Shown here: positions 20,757 to 31,476 of the stretch, piece after piece
Layout: every line of letters starts with the position of its first letter
Numbering within the stretch: the stretch's first letter is position 1
Assembly: GCA_029216955.1 (NCBI GenBank)
Contig: JANAVB010033216.1
Location: forward strand, 11,964,198 to 12,028,197
Direction: 5' to 3'
Length of the DNA: 64,000 bases
Source: Iris pallida
Lineage: Eukaryota; Streptophyta; Magnoliopsida; Asparagales; Iridaceae
Program-made: the position numbers and the translations under genes
Notes under the pieces: generated by a model
Databases searched by the model: none
Told to the model about the DNA's origin: nothing
The model's input: the letters and a program-made list of their open reading frames with translations, nothing else

Positions 20757-21017
20757 GTAGTATTGAAAGGAAGAAAGCCGGGAGTTTACACAACTTGGCC
20801 TGAATGTTTCATGCAAGTTAATGGGTTTAAAGGAGCTTGCTATTTCAAGTGCCAAGATTATGATGAGGCGGTGAGTTACTTCGACTCGAAGGTTAAGGTT
20901 AAACGAAGTAAAGTTAAGGAGGAAGTTGTAGTCAAAGGGTACCCCATGGGCAATGTTATCTTCTTTGGTTGCCTTGTGTTACTTGCATCGATTATTGCCC
21001 TGGCTTATCTTATGTAA
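20757..21017 (+). CDS. Small ORF with RNase H1 N-terminal (viroplasmin-like) domain and a C-terminal membrane helix
   Basis: 84-codon open frame, probably an exon: it follows a good acceptor (aatacgtag) at about 20760, and the first residues continue the domain (LKGRKPGVY). Residues 2-40, GRKPGVYTTWPECFMQVNGF then KGACYFKCQDYDEAVSYF, match the hybrid-binding fold shared by the RNase H1 N-terminus and the caulimovirus viroplasmin domain. Next comes a lysine-rich linker (KVKVKRSKVKEE), then a hydrophobic segment (residues 63-83, NVIFFGCLVLLASIIALAYL), predicted membrane anchor, and TAA. No RNase H catalytic domain follows. It sits in the Harbinger element, between the partner-like ORF and the right repeat. 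It could be a third Harbinger gene or a captured host exon. Confidence 0.5.
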   Translation, partial: VVLKGRKPGVYTTWPECFMQVNGFKGACYFKCQDYDEAVSYFDSKVKVKRSKVKEEVVVKGYPMGNVIFFGCLVLLASIIALAYLM

Positions 21018-22229
21018 AAGCTATTACGAAAGAGACTTTGTTTACAACTGCTATTGTACTGGACCTTTGGAGACTATGATGATTAATCCAGCTATTTATG
21101 CTTTTGTAATGCTTGTTTGCAGGAATAGGCTCCCAATGAGGATTACAAGGGTGTGGCCGCGCTGAAAAGATAAAGTTGGTGGCCTCCCCCACCAATTTGG
21201 TGATGGATGGCGGTAGCCAACTTATACCTACACTGTACACTATGATGAGGAAGGTGCAACCTTTGAGTCTACATTATGAAAATTGGCAATGATGAGTCAC
21301 GGTGAATCCTTTGAGCCAATTTGTTTGGGAATTTGTTGATTCTTTTTGGCATTTGGTTCACTTTTTCTAGGTTTATGACTTATACTTCTTTCTACATCCC
21401 TTTGACTTATATTTCTTTTTCAAATTGGGCTATGATGAGATTGTCATGATACATGTTCTTATACATGTTGATATGTGGCCTACGTTGGAAATGTTGGGAA
21501 TTTTGGCAATGAGAAAATGTTGGAAATGTTGGAAATGCTGATACATGATCTGGTACATGTTCATATACATGTTATGATACATGTTCAGTGGCTTATGTTG
21601 GAAATTTTAGAAATTTGGGCAATGAGGAAATGTTGGTTCTCAAACATGTTCTGATACATGTTTTTCTACATGTTATGATACATATTCAGTGGCCTGTGTT
21701 GGAAATGTTGGAAATTTTGGCAATGCGGGAATGTTGGTTGTAATACATGTTCAGTGGCTAGGTTGGTTCTCATACATGTTCTTTTACCTTTGAGCCCAAT
21801 TTGTTTTCATGCTTGAAGTTCAATTTGTTGTAGAGATGATGAGTCAATTTGTTTTTTTTTCATTGTGGTTCAATTTGTTTTCTTCCACCTCTGATACATT
21901 ATGTTTGAAGTTCAATTTGTTGGTTCGGATACAATTTGTAGAGATGACATTTTCATGCTTGAAGTTGAATTTTTTTCTTCTACCTCTGATACAATTTGTT
22001 GAAGTTCAATTTGTTCTTCTACATTATGAAAATTGGCAATGATGAGTCAATTTGCTGTTTTTTTCATTGTCGTTCATATTTTCCTAGGTTTATGAATTAT
22101 ACTTCTTCTTATGTGGCCTATGTTGGAAATGTTGATATGGGAATGTTGGTTCTGACTGATATTGCACATGCTGTGGAAATTTGGGAAATGTTGATATGGG
22201 AATGTTGGGCATGCTATGGTGAGTACTGG
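21018..22229. repeat. Harbinger 3' non-coding region with dispersed short repeats
   Basis: AT-rich DNA made of recurring pieces: GATACATGTTC/ATACATGTTATGATACATG (about 21440-21780), GTTGGAAATGTTGG, and TTGAAGTTCAATTTGTT (about 21800-22030). The stretch acattatgaaaattggcaat recurs at 21271 and 22021. It looks like stuttering duplication and not coding sequence. Confidence 0.6.
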
Positions 22230-22251
22230 CGAGGGAGTTGCTGCATCTCTC
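22230..22251 (-). repeat. Right inverted repeat of the Harbinger element
   Basis: 22 bp, perfect inverse of 17931-17952. Confidence 0.8.
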
Positions 22252-22941
22252 ATCCAAAACCCACACTTTCCACTCACTCCCTCCCAATCAAACAGCCCCA
22301 CAGTAACCCTCTGAGCCCCTTTATGGCATGGATATTGGGCATGCTATGGTGAGTATCAGTATTATGCCAAATTCTTTGAAGCATATCAGTTTTATCAACG
22401 ATTTTGGGGCCTATGATGTTCTTTGATATATTTTTCAGTCTCAGTTTATCAACGATTTTGGGGCCTATGATGTTCTTTGATATATTTTTCAGTCTCAGTT
22501 TTATCAACGATTTAGGGGGCAATGATGAGTATCAGGGGCAATGATGAGTACCAGTTTTATCCAGGATTTTGGGGCCTGTGATGTTCTAGGTGATACACTG
22601 GGCTATGACGAGAGTCTATGTGCTAAATGATACATTCTTACCTTTGAGTATCAAATTTTTTCCTATGTTAAGGCTTCAGTTTTTTTAGTACCTGCTCTGA
22701 GCCTATAGATTTTTCTTTAGTAGCTGTTCACTGGGCTATGATAAGAGTCCTTGCTTACACTCTCCGAGCCTATAGATTTTTCTTCGTATGAGTATCAGTG
22801 GGTTTTTGAGTATCAGCGTTCTATGGTCTCAAGGGGATTCGTTCATCTGTTGTTTGTTATTTGCTTTCCATTTTGAGTATCATTTTCGCAATGCGGATCT
22901 GTTTCAATTTGTTTGCTACTTGGGGACAACAATAGGATGCT
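22252..22941. other. Non-coding segment between Harbinger and hAT, with a local tandem duplication
   Basis: Contains an AATCAAACAGCCCC end (about 22287) and a tandem repeat of about 60 bp at 22385-22510 (tatcaacgattttggggcct with gatgttctttgatatatttt, two full copies and a partial third). No gene seen. Its right end joins 28579 across the hAT insertion. Confidence 0.55.
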
Positions 22942-22949
22942 GTTATAAT
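22942..22949. repeat. Left target-site duplication of the hAT element
   Basis: gttataat, identical to 28579-28586. Confidence 0.9.
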
Positions 22950-22971
22950 CAAGGTTCAAAATATTGGTATC

Positions 22972-23060
22972 GGTATCGGTATCGGACATTTTGTATGAGT
23001 ATCGGTATTGGAAGTATCGGCGGTATCGGCCGTATCGGATCGGAGTATCGGAATTTTGGT
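22972..23060. repeat. TATCGG subterminal repeats, 3' end of the hAT
   Basis: About ten copies of (G)TATCGG in direct orientation with a few variants, immediately inside the TIR; two more at about 23250-23270. They match the cluster of CCGATA/TATCGG at 28424-28566. Such clusters are transposase-binding sites in known hAT elements; the role here is inferred. Confidence 0.75.
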
Positions 23061-23893
23061 ATCGGCAGTAACGGCAATATTAAATAATTAGTAAAAAAAA
23101 TTAGAATTTTTTAAACATATTTAAGCATTATTTAAATTTTTTTAACTTTTTTAATTAATATAATTGATTATTCGTACTAATTACTATGTCATTAATTGCT
23201 TAAATAATTATTAAAAAAATCAGAATTTTTTAAACATATATCGAATTTTTGGTATTCGGCAGTATCGGCAGTTTTTTTAAGTTTTTTTAAACATAGTCAT
23301 CCTTTGTGATTGGTTTAACTGCGATATACAAGATTACAACTTTTCTTTATTTCCGTATTTTTAGTTTCAATTTACTTTGTCATTAATTGATTATTCGTAC
23401 TAATTGAATATTGTATTGTTTTATTACTACAGGTTCAAATTTTGACGAATTAAGAAGCATAAAGGGAGGCACAAGAGATTAGAAGCTATTCAAATGGTTG
23501 GACGAGACAAAAGTCACAAGACCCATTATTATATAATTAATAATTATATTTGTTCAGACATTTTTAAAATTTATGTAAATAAAAATTATTTATAATTTTA
23601 TATCTAGAATTTTAGTTTTATGCATTGTTACAAATGGTTACAATATAATCCATGATCCAATTATTTTGTTTCAAAATATACGAAAATAAAATTAGCTACA
23701 TGATTTATTTTGAATTTAAAATTTCAACAAAAAACACTTGGCCAGAAAAATTCATTGGGACTCTGGCCTATCCCTTTCTTTTTATTTCATGAATAAAAAT
23801 CTTTTACAATATGTATGAAGTACATGTCATAAAGTGTACAAGTAAAAGAATGAATACAAAAAATGAATATAAAAAATGAATACAAATATATCA

Positions 23894-26800
23894 CTAAAAT
23901 GGTTCGTAATTATCGTAATCGTCCCGATATGGTTGTTGGTTATAAGGATAGTAGAGATTGATATCTGTATTATTGAAAAAACTTGTCATGTTGAGGCCAT
24001 CAAATGTAGAAGGTTGTTCTGCGACTTCTGCCTCTGGAGTATTGTATGGATAATAACTTGTAAATGAACTATCATATGTGGTGTTGTAATTGTCCAAAGG
24101 AGTAGGCACATCATGATAACTAGATCCTCCAGCATATATATCATCCATACGGTGCTCTCTAGATTGATGATCACTTGACCAGTCTCCAGGGTATTCATGT
24201 GACTGGTCTCCAGAATTTTCATAGTCATGTGACTAGTAAACACCAGTCGGGAGTATAGCTCCATCTCCTCCACTATCAGTACTGTCGTCTTTATCGCTGT
24301 CGACCTGTCGAGATGGTACATTTGGTGTTTTCTTTCTTTTTTCAGGCCTTCGAGCATTTGCGGCAGTATCTTGTGGATCGATATCCAAGTTATCATCTAA
24401 CCATTCATTTTCTCTACCATCCAAGACTGGTGCTTCTTTTTCTCTAGTCCAAGCTGTGAGTGGATCTTGATCGTGAAATATCTCATCCAAATCTATAACA
24501 TTTTGATTATCTCCTGATCTTTGTACATTTCGAACCCTCAATCTCATATTATAATGGAGGAAAACCAGTTTTTCTAGTCTCGTTATTGTAAGTCTATTGC
24601 GGGGACGAGTATGGATGAGAGAAATGTTGTCCAGTTCCTTTCACAATTGGAGGAGGACACTGTTTGACTCAGGATGCGCACAGCTAATCGAGTCAAATTT
24701 GGAGCATCCTCCCTAGCATATATGGACCACCACTCAGCTACAAAAGTAATAAAATATGTTAGTTTCTGTAAATATTTAACTTTACCTAATAAATATTTTG
24801 AAGTATTAAGTTATTAACTATTACTACCAGAGAGACATCGAGTTACAGCACTTTGAAATTGATTTGAACCGAATGCACCAGTTTTCAATCGGAACCTTTT
24901 CGCCTACAAAGTGATATTACACAAGTTATGACATTAAATATTTTAAAGATGAAAAATTCAATATCAAACAATAGTTACCTATCTGTTTATATTGAGGCGT
25001 GTTCCATTGTCATTCACCATTCTATTAACGACGCGGTGGAAGCCATTTAGCACCTCATCGTCGTTTACAACATCATTAGCATATTAGTACTTGGGATTCA
25101 AGAAGTAACCTGCAAAATAAAGAACTAGTTTAAAATCCCTATAAGCATTATAAAAGATATTTTTAAGGGTATTCAATTTATAGAGTACTTACCGGCTGCA
25201 TGAATATCTTGATGTAATTGATTATTCCATCTTTTATCAATCATTTGCCACCACTTCTTGTACCCTTTACCAATATTCTTTTTTATCATAAATTTGGCTC
25301 TGTCCATAGCCTCATAAAGATGACCCATCTCAGCTTTATCATCACTATCAACCATCCTTAAAACTTTTACAAGAGGTCCAAAAATTGCAGTGACCCCTGC
25401 AATATCCCTCCAGTAAGTTTGACTGTCGATTAAGCCGACAACTACATTTGCCTTTTCTCTATCTTAGCGATCGAGTTTCATGTAGTTCTCCGCCCAACCC
25501 CTTGTATTTGTCATCTTTTTTAAATCATCCCGATGTGTAAGGATGAAATCTAAAGCAAGAAAATTGGTAGCGAACCTAGTGATGGCTGGTCTAACCAATT
25601 CTCTATTCCGGGTCTCGGTTCTCATGAGGCTAAGAGCCCAACCATGATTGTATATGAAGCAAGTCAGTTCTTGAGACTTCTGTATTAGTGGTTTAATACT
25701 TGTATCATTAGCTATATCCTTCAATATTAGATCTATACAATGTGCTGCACAAGGAGTCCAGTATAAGTTTTTTCTCACCTGCACACAAACATACAAATAA
25801 TAAATATAATGCAGCTTTATTTAAATTAATAAAAATTCAGTATAAGTGTGTTCTCACCCCCATTAACTTTACTCCCGCCGTCTTGTAGTTGGAGCCATTG
25901 TCAGTAACTATTTGGACGACCCTTTTTTCTCCAATTTGATCTACAACTTCATTCATCAGTCCAAATATGTAATTACTATCTTTGTATTTGTCAGATGCAT
26001 CTACAGATTTAAGAAATATGGTTCCTTGTGGAGAATATACAAGAAAGTTAATGATGCATTTTCTGTTCTGAGTACTCCATCCATCGCACATAATTGTGCA
26101 CCCATATTCATCCCAATATTTATGAAAGGATTTCAAGTACTCCTCTATGTCATTTATTTCCATATCTAAGTATGTATTAGATATCTCATAAGGAGTTGGA
26201 CCTTTCACTCCACTCCCACAAGCTGCTATGCTGTCTATCATCGGTTGGTAATGTGGACTTTTGGCAGCATTGAATGGTATATTATTATATATAAATTTTT
26301 TTGCTATAAATCTTCCTATATGCTCTTTAGCATTCTTTATTCCCTTAAAGGCACCCTTTATTTTGGGTTGTTTTGCCCCTTGTTTTCTTAGGACATATGA
26401 GTCCATACTCCTTCCCCCCACCTCTGGAATATTTCTCACCTCCTCCTCACGATAGGCGACCGACTTTGATCGGGCACCTAACGTCGGACCCCTGCTAGAC
26501 CCTCCTCCTCTCTCCACTACACTCCAACGACTACTCCATTGCGCAGCTGCATGTTATCTCCTACTTTCTCTCAGGTCCCTTCTAAGGTCCGCGTATTCGT
26601 CAGCATCATCTTCTTCTTCTGAGGAATCTCCTTGACGAGCTGTTCTTGTCAACTCCTCCTCTACTAATTGCTTTCTTCGGTCGGCTATTAATTTATCTTT
26701 TTGTTTACCCTCGACAAGCAACATCATTTCTCTTCTTGTCTCAAGTGGCACTTCAGGACACGATGCTACGTTTCCTTTAATACCAGCAAAGTGTTGTTTG

Positions 26801-26934
26801 AGACGAGTAACTCCTCCGTCCATCTTTTTTCCACAATAATTGCATTGTACCTTCCTCTTATTATTTGGGTCAGGACATTTTCCATGGTTCCAACCAACAT
26901 CTATTTCCTCCGGCGTGCGACTTTTCGGCGCCAT
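23894..26934 (-). pseudogene. hAT transposase (BED finger, DUF659, hAT dimerisation), nearly intact
   Basis: Start ATG at 26934. Residues 1-50 form a BED-type zinc finger (WNHGKCPDPNNKRKVQCNYC ... VTRLKQHFAGIKGNVASC), followed by an acidic EEEDDADEY stretch. From 26517 the DUF659/RNase H-like core begins: CGSGVKGPTPYEISNTYLD, TIMCDGWSTQNRKCIINFLV, KRVVQIVTDNGSNYKTAG. An intron at about 25858-25786 leads to LYWTPCAAHCIDLILKDI. Further exons at 25464-25796 and 25173-25440 and smaller ones up to 24810 lead to AEWWSIYAREDAPNLTRLAV and SSSNCERNW, the dimerisation region. A Tyr/Asn-rich tail ends NYEPF at 23894. Lesions: in-frame stops at 26554-26556 (TAA) and 24233-24235 (TAG), and a 1-base frameshift near 24640. 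Everything else is collinear, so this is a recent pseudogene or carries sequencing errors. Confidence 0.85.
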
Positions 26935-27012
26935 TATATATTCTTAAAAATGAAATTAAAAAAACATTACATGCAATAATAAAAAATTACCACATATAAA
27001 AGAAAAATTACC

Positions 27013-27684
<672 letters not shown>

Positions 27685-27829
27685 CCATATATATATATTA
27701 CAATATATTATAGTTAGTAAAAGAGTTAGTATAATACTATATATGTAGAATAATTAATAAGTTAGTACGAAAAGCATATATATGTAAGTTAGTGTTAAAT
27801 ATATATAGATGCCATTGTGAACATGAGAG

Positions 27830-27935
27830 TCAAATTGGTTTGCTGGTTAGTGGAGTTCATGTGACTGCTTCTAGAGTCTTCTGCGGTTTTGGGTTCGAGC
27901 GCTCACGCGCTGTTTTCAATTTTTTTAATAAAAAA
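27830..27935 (+). repeat. Possible tRNA-derived SINE or pol III promoter-like segment
   Basis: TTTGCTGGTTAGTGG resembles an A box (TRGYNNANNGG) and GGGTTCGAGCG, about 45 bp downstream, a B box (GGTTCGANNCC). An AT-rich tail follows (cAATTTTTTTAATAAAAAAC). The rest does not fold as a tRNA by eye, and no flanking duplication was found. Confidence 0.3.
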
Positions 27936-27954
27936 CTCTAACTATAAAATACGC

Positions 27955-28215
27955 TGGAGAGAGAGAAAACATTTCTCACGAAATGTTTCTCCTCTCTCAG
28001 CCGCTCCGCCGCCTCCGCCATCTTTCCTCCGCCGCTCTCTTTCTCCTCCACGTTTTTCTCTTCCTCTCCACCACCTCCACATCGTCCGGAGGAGCAACGG
28101 CGAAGGCGGTGGAGGCGGCAACGGAGGTTGACGAAGGCGGCGACACCGACGGCCAAGGCGGTGACGACGACGGCCAAGACAACGACGGCGAAGGAGAAAT
28201 TACCTTCTGAAAACG
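27955..28215 (+). other. GC-rich, leader-like segment with a possible splice donor (captured exon?)
   Basis: In the 5' non-coding part of the hAT, opposite in sense to the transposase: a CT-rich block (ctctctcagccgctccgccg), then GGCGACAACG-type purine-rich codons, and gaaaacgag|gtaactt, a good donor at about 28217. Very different in composition from the AT-rich surroundings. It resembles the first exon of a plant gene. Short ORFs exist in several frames; none is recognised. Confidence 0.35.
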
Positions 28216-28423
28216 AGGTAACTTCTTGATCTTCCCAATTTTTTATGTAATTGATTTTTTTTTCTTTGTTGTTGTGGTGGTTTCATGTGAAATATTCATC
28301 TATTTATAGAATTTTTCTGTGAACTGTCAATTTTTTCATTATTGAGTTCTTTGTTGGATGTGACCTTGCTTTTTTCTGGTCGGAGAATCTTCCCGGTTTT
28401 TTGATTTAGGGTTTCGGCTCGTA

Positions 28424-28566
28424 TCGGCCTCGTATCGGCCTCGTATTGGCCGATACGGTCCGATCCAAACCATTCTGTCACGTTCTCGGCCGATACCGAT
28501 ATTTTGGCAAAGTATCGGATCGACGAGAGCAAATTCCGATCCGATACGTATCGGTATCGGCCGATA
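28424..28566. repeat. TATCGG/CCGATA subterminal repeats, 5' end of the hAT
   Basis: A dozen TATCGG or CCGATA hexamers, several as overlapping palindromes (for example ggccgataccgatatt, gatacgtatcggtatcggcc), ending at the right TIR. Confidence 0.75.
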
Positions 28567-28578
28567 CTTTAAACCTTG

Positions 28579-28586
28579 GTTATAAT
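28579..28586. repeat. Right target-site duplication of the hAT element
   Basis: gttataat, identical to 22942-22949. Confidence 0.9.
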
Positions 28587-29286
28587 TTCCAGGAAAGATG
28601 TACTTCATGTTTTCTTGTTGATTCATATATTCTTGCTGCCCAGAATAAATTCATGTATATAATTCTTGATTCATATAATTCATGTTATGTTGTTGATTCA
28701 TATAATTTCCAGGAAAGATGTGCAAAACTTGGTTCCAGGAAAATTTTCAAATAATTCCCAGGAAATATGTGCTTGCTGTACAAAACTTGGTTCCAGACAA
28801 TTTTCATGCTATGTTGTTGATTCATATGATTCATATTATATTGTTGATTCAACTATGATTCATATAATTTCCAGGAAACATGTTGTTGCTGTACAATAAT
28901 TGGTTCTAGAAATTTTTCAATTCCTCATATTTTGTTCCTGGACAAAATTTTCTTCCATAGTTGTGAAACCCGTTTTCTCTGTTGCCAACCCTTCATTTTT
29001 CAGTTGTCAAAAAATTGATCTACTCTGTTGGTAACCATACCACAATTCATTATGGTGATTATATCACTTGCAATGTGTTACCAAACACAGGAAGTCCACG
29101 TCCAAGTTTCCAAAGCCACTTTCTAGTGGTCATCCAAACACCAAATGATGAAAGTGATTACTTGCGGGGGGACAAAACACTACGTATCCAAACTCATTTT
29201 GGAAAGAGAAAAGTATGAAAAGTGCACTGTATTACATCTTCATGAAACTCCAACTTTCATACTTTCATGCACCTACATCGAACCAA
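28587..29286. other. Non-coding spacer with short repeats and a Tourist/Harbinger-like right end
   Basis: 28590-28930 repeats TTCCAGGAAAGATGT, GTTGTTGATTCATATAATT and ACTTGGTTCCAG several times. 29070-29293 has the CCAAACAC-rich character of Tourist-type MITEs and ends accaaacagcccc followed by TTA, the usual Harbinger target. I could not find the matching left end, so it may be truncated. Confidence 0.4.
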
Positions 29287-29815
29287 ACAGCCCCTTAGAA
29301 AAAAACCTAATTAAACGTTCCTTCATGCTCCCGGCCTTTCCTGCTCTCAAAATCACAAACGCCTTCTTCCAATTCCTCCATTGGGAAGCGGCGACCACCA
29401 CCAGCTCCTCCACATTCTTCTCGCTATAGTTACTACTGGCAGTGACGGTGGTTAATGGAGCGGGTCGGGGACGCGGCGGAGTCCGACAGGACGTGGTGCC
29501 TGTCGGGACAGCCGGAGGTGGGGTTCCGGCACTACTCCGGCTAAGTGGAGTTCGGGGAGGGGGAGGCCCTCTTCTACTGGTTCTTCAAATCGGAAGAGGA
29601 AGAAAAGGAGGAGAAGGCGCTCGGTCCTTCTGTGGCTCAACGGAGGTCAGTTGCTTCATGCTGGTTTTACTTTCTTACTGGAGTATCATTAGTCAGGCGT
29701 ACGTGTTTGGTGCACGGACACTCCAAACAAGGTGGGCCGTGTCGTGTTGGACACGTATCGGACTCAACCCGGACTCTCCAAGATACATCAGGACGTAGGA
29801 GCCGTGTCCGTAGTT
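29287..29815 (+). repeat. Duplicated segment, copy 2 (SCPL 5' region)
   Basis: Partner of 17385-17910. It starts at ccccttagaaaaaaacc, which equals the last 17 bp of the TIR element's terminus, so the duplication probably took along the end of that element. Confidence 0.88.
29455..29645 (+). pseudogene. SCPL exon 1
   Basis: Reads MERVGDAAES, CLSGQPEVGFRHYSG, TAA, VEFGEGEALFYWFFKSEEEE, then in another frame SVLLWLNG, donor cggag|gtcag. It corresponds to the mature N-terminus (L-x-GQP-x-V-x-F ... YSGYV) of plant SCPLs; the stop replaces the conserved Tyr. The Glu/Lys run is longer than usual. Confidence 0.8.
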
Positions 29816-30084
29816 CCGTGTCCTTACTAGGCAGCAAACTTTCCTCAGGGTACAACAATACTACTCCAGCAAAACTTTGCTTACTTTGCAATTTAACAAA
29901 AGAGTTAACAATTCCCCCAACCCCCAATAGCAAATTTATGCCCATTCCTTGAGCAATGATATCATTGGCATATTGTCTTTTGTTTGGTAAGAAGTCTTAG
30001 AAGCGGTTCACTAGTAATGTAGGTTGGACTTAACATAGGTAGGGAGGAAGGAGTAGCTTAGTTTCTTTCGTTTTGGCTCAAATT
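29646..30084. other. SCPL intron 1, first part
   Basis: Starts with the donor gtcagttgcttc. AT-rich, no gene. It repeats gccgtgtcc/gtaggagccgtgtccg-type stretches near 29800. It runs to the 9-bp target of the MULE-derived element. Confidence 0.6.
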
Positions 30085-30093
30085 GAGATTAAA

Positions 30094-30976
30094 GGGTGCG
30101 GCTAGCCTATACGCACCCCATGACTTTCTAAGTACACCCCATATAACTTATGTTGAAAATTAGATTTATGTTAAAAGACTCATATACCCATATGACCTTC
30201 CTATCACACCCCACCATCCTCCTTCTTCTTCTTTCTTTCATTTTCACATTCTTCTCCAACCCAACCCCAAAATCCTAGAAAAATTCTACTTTGAAATTGT
30301 GAAGAAGGCATCATGGAGGAAGGAAGTCCACTTCAAAGACACAATTCTTCTTTCTCGGTTTGAAGCACTGTATGTGAATCATTGAACCAAAAAAAATTTC
30401 GCGATAAGCACGATCAACACAGGTCGAACGGAACACTGTCTGCTCGACCTGTGTCAGCCGAACATATATAGGGCAGTTCGACCTGTAATGGTCGAACATT
30501 AGAGCTTTGTCCGACTAGTTGTGGTCGAACATTATATTTTTTCATTTAATTTTTCGTTCGACCAGCTTTGGTCGAATGTTAGCAAAGAAGTTCGACTGTC
30601 GTGGGTCGAACTCCAGTCCGAACGCTCGACAAACCAGGCTCGAACAGAACCGTGAAAATCCTAGCAGTGATCCTAAGCGAAAAACCCTAGCAGTGATCAT
30701 GAGATTGGTCTTGGGAGCAGAGGGGATCAGAGAGGAGAGGGGGTCGGTCGGTTGGAGAGAGGAGAGAGGAGAGAGGAGAGAGGAGAGAGGAGAGCTTAGA
30801 ATGATTTGGGGTGTGCTTATGAATGATAGATATGTTTTAGATTAGAATAGAAAATAATATTTTGGTCATTTGATGGGGTGTACTTAGCATTTATGCTAAT
30901 TTTAATCAATTAAAATGTGGTGTACTTAGCACTTGGGGTATGCTAAGTAAGTCATGAGGTGCGTATAGTCACACCC
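30094..30976. mobile_element. Non-autonomous MULE derivative with perfect 9-bp TSD
   Basis: 883 bp. TIR: gggtgcggctagcctatacg at the left, gggtgtgactatacgcacct (minus strand) at the right, similar over about 45 bp. Flanked by gagattaaa at 30085-30093 and 30977-30985, exact. It has no transposase. The left half matches, in reverse complement, the 5' non-coding part of the MULE at 985-1540, including the GTTCGAC hairpins at 30420-30650. A GGAGAGA microsatellite lies at 30730-30795. It was probably mobilised by that MULE family. Confidence 0.92.
30420..30650. repeat. GTTCGAC/GTCGAAC inverted-repeat cluster
   Basis: Six to seven hairpin units such as gttcgacctgtaatggtcgaac and gttcgaccagctttggtcgaa, with the ACATT(A) extension seen in the 994-1160 cluster. 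Confidence 0.75.
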
Positions 30977-30985
30977 GAGATTAAA

Positions 30986-31300
30986 CCTGAACAGAAGATC
31001 TGGTTTTGAAGTGTTAAATTTTCAAAAGCTCACAGGCACACAATGAAGAGATAATCTTTGTGGTATAAAATTATACGACGATAGATGCTAGGAATCAAAA
31101 GAGTTAGCACGAGTACCAAAAACAGGGAAGGTGAAACCAAACTCTAATTTAGGTTCATATTGACTCTACATATTTTTTAGCTTTAGAAGGCTTGTGGATC
31201 TCCAACAGTAAAACAACTCACAAAACATTTGTAGATATTGCAAAAAAAGTTTGACGTGATGTATAATTTTTTTTGAATTGGGGTCACATGCTGTTAACTA
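30986..31300. other. SCPL intron 1, second part
   Basis: AT-rich, nothing recognised. It ends at the aaaca that I take as the left target duplication of the Copia A element. Confidence 0.5.
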
Positions 31301-31361
31301 AAACATGCTAGAGCTAGAGTTAACCCAACTAATATAGTCCATCTACTGAGTCTTGACAGGG

Positions 31362-31365
<4 letters not shown>

Positions 31366-31404
<39 letters not shown>
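31366..31404. repeat. (TA)n tract at the LINE 3' end
   Basis: Continuous TA repeat between the Copia A LTR (gggtttca) and the LINE 3' end. It is probably the insertion target; its partners are 37107-37159 and 37786-37826. Confidence 0.8.
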
Positions 31405-31407
<3 letters not shown>

Positions 31408-31476
31408 AAAAGGGTAAATTTTATTCCAAAATCAACTCATACAGATTACAGACCATCCTATGGACCTCTCACCCTA

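Larger units (their letters stand above)
17931..22251 (+). mobile_element. PIF/Harbinger DNA transposon
   Basis: A 22-bp perfect inverted repeat (gagagatgcagcaactccct plus cg) at 17931-17952 and 22230-22251 frames a PIF/Harbinger transposase gene. The match extends a little further outward (TTGGAY) and inward (YCA) with single mismatches. I could not find the usual 3-bp TWA target duplication directly outside, and just beyond the right repeat (about 22287-22296) there is an atcaaacagcccc end typical of Harbinger/Tourist elements. The true right terminus may therefore lie about 45 bp further out and the left one may be truncated. Coding parts, all plus strand: transposase, a SANT-partner-like tail, and a viroplasmin-domain ORF. 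17953-18400 is 5' non-coding. Confidence 0.65.

Noticed and set aside
20757..21017. Integrated caulimovirus (endogenous pararetrovirus)
   Set aside because: Only the viroplasmin-like fold is present, which cellular RNase H1 also has. There is no movement protein, coat, protease or RT nearby, and it lies inside a Harbinger element.
17971..22296. Alternative Harbinger TIR pair ggtgtttggttgc / caatcaaacagcc
   Set aside because: The order relative to the 22-bp perfect inverted repeat is inconsistent (inside on the left, outside on the right), and no TWA duplication flanks it. Mentioned only as boundary uncertainty.
22274..22522. Minus-strand ORF with a repeated LKNISKNIIGPKIVDK unit
   Set aside because: Product of a local tandem DNA duplication of about 60 bp; no protein family and no start context.
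27840..27900. tRNA gene
   Set aside because: A- and B-box-like words are present, but no cloverleaf or acceptor stem can be formed by eye.
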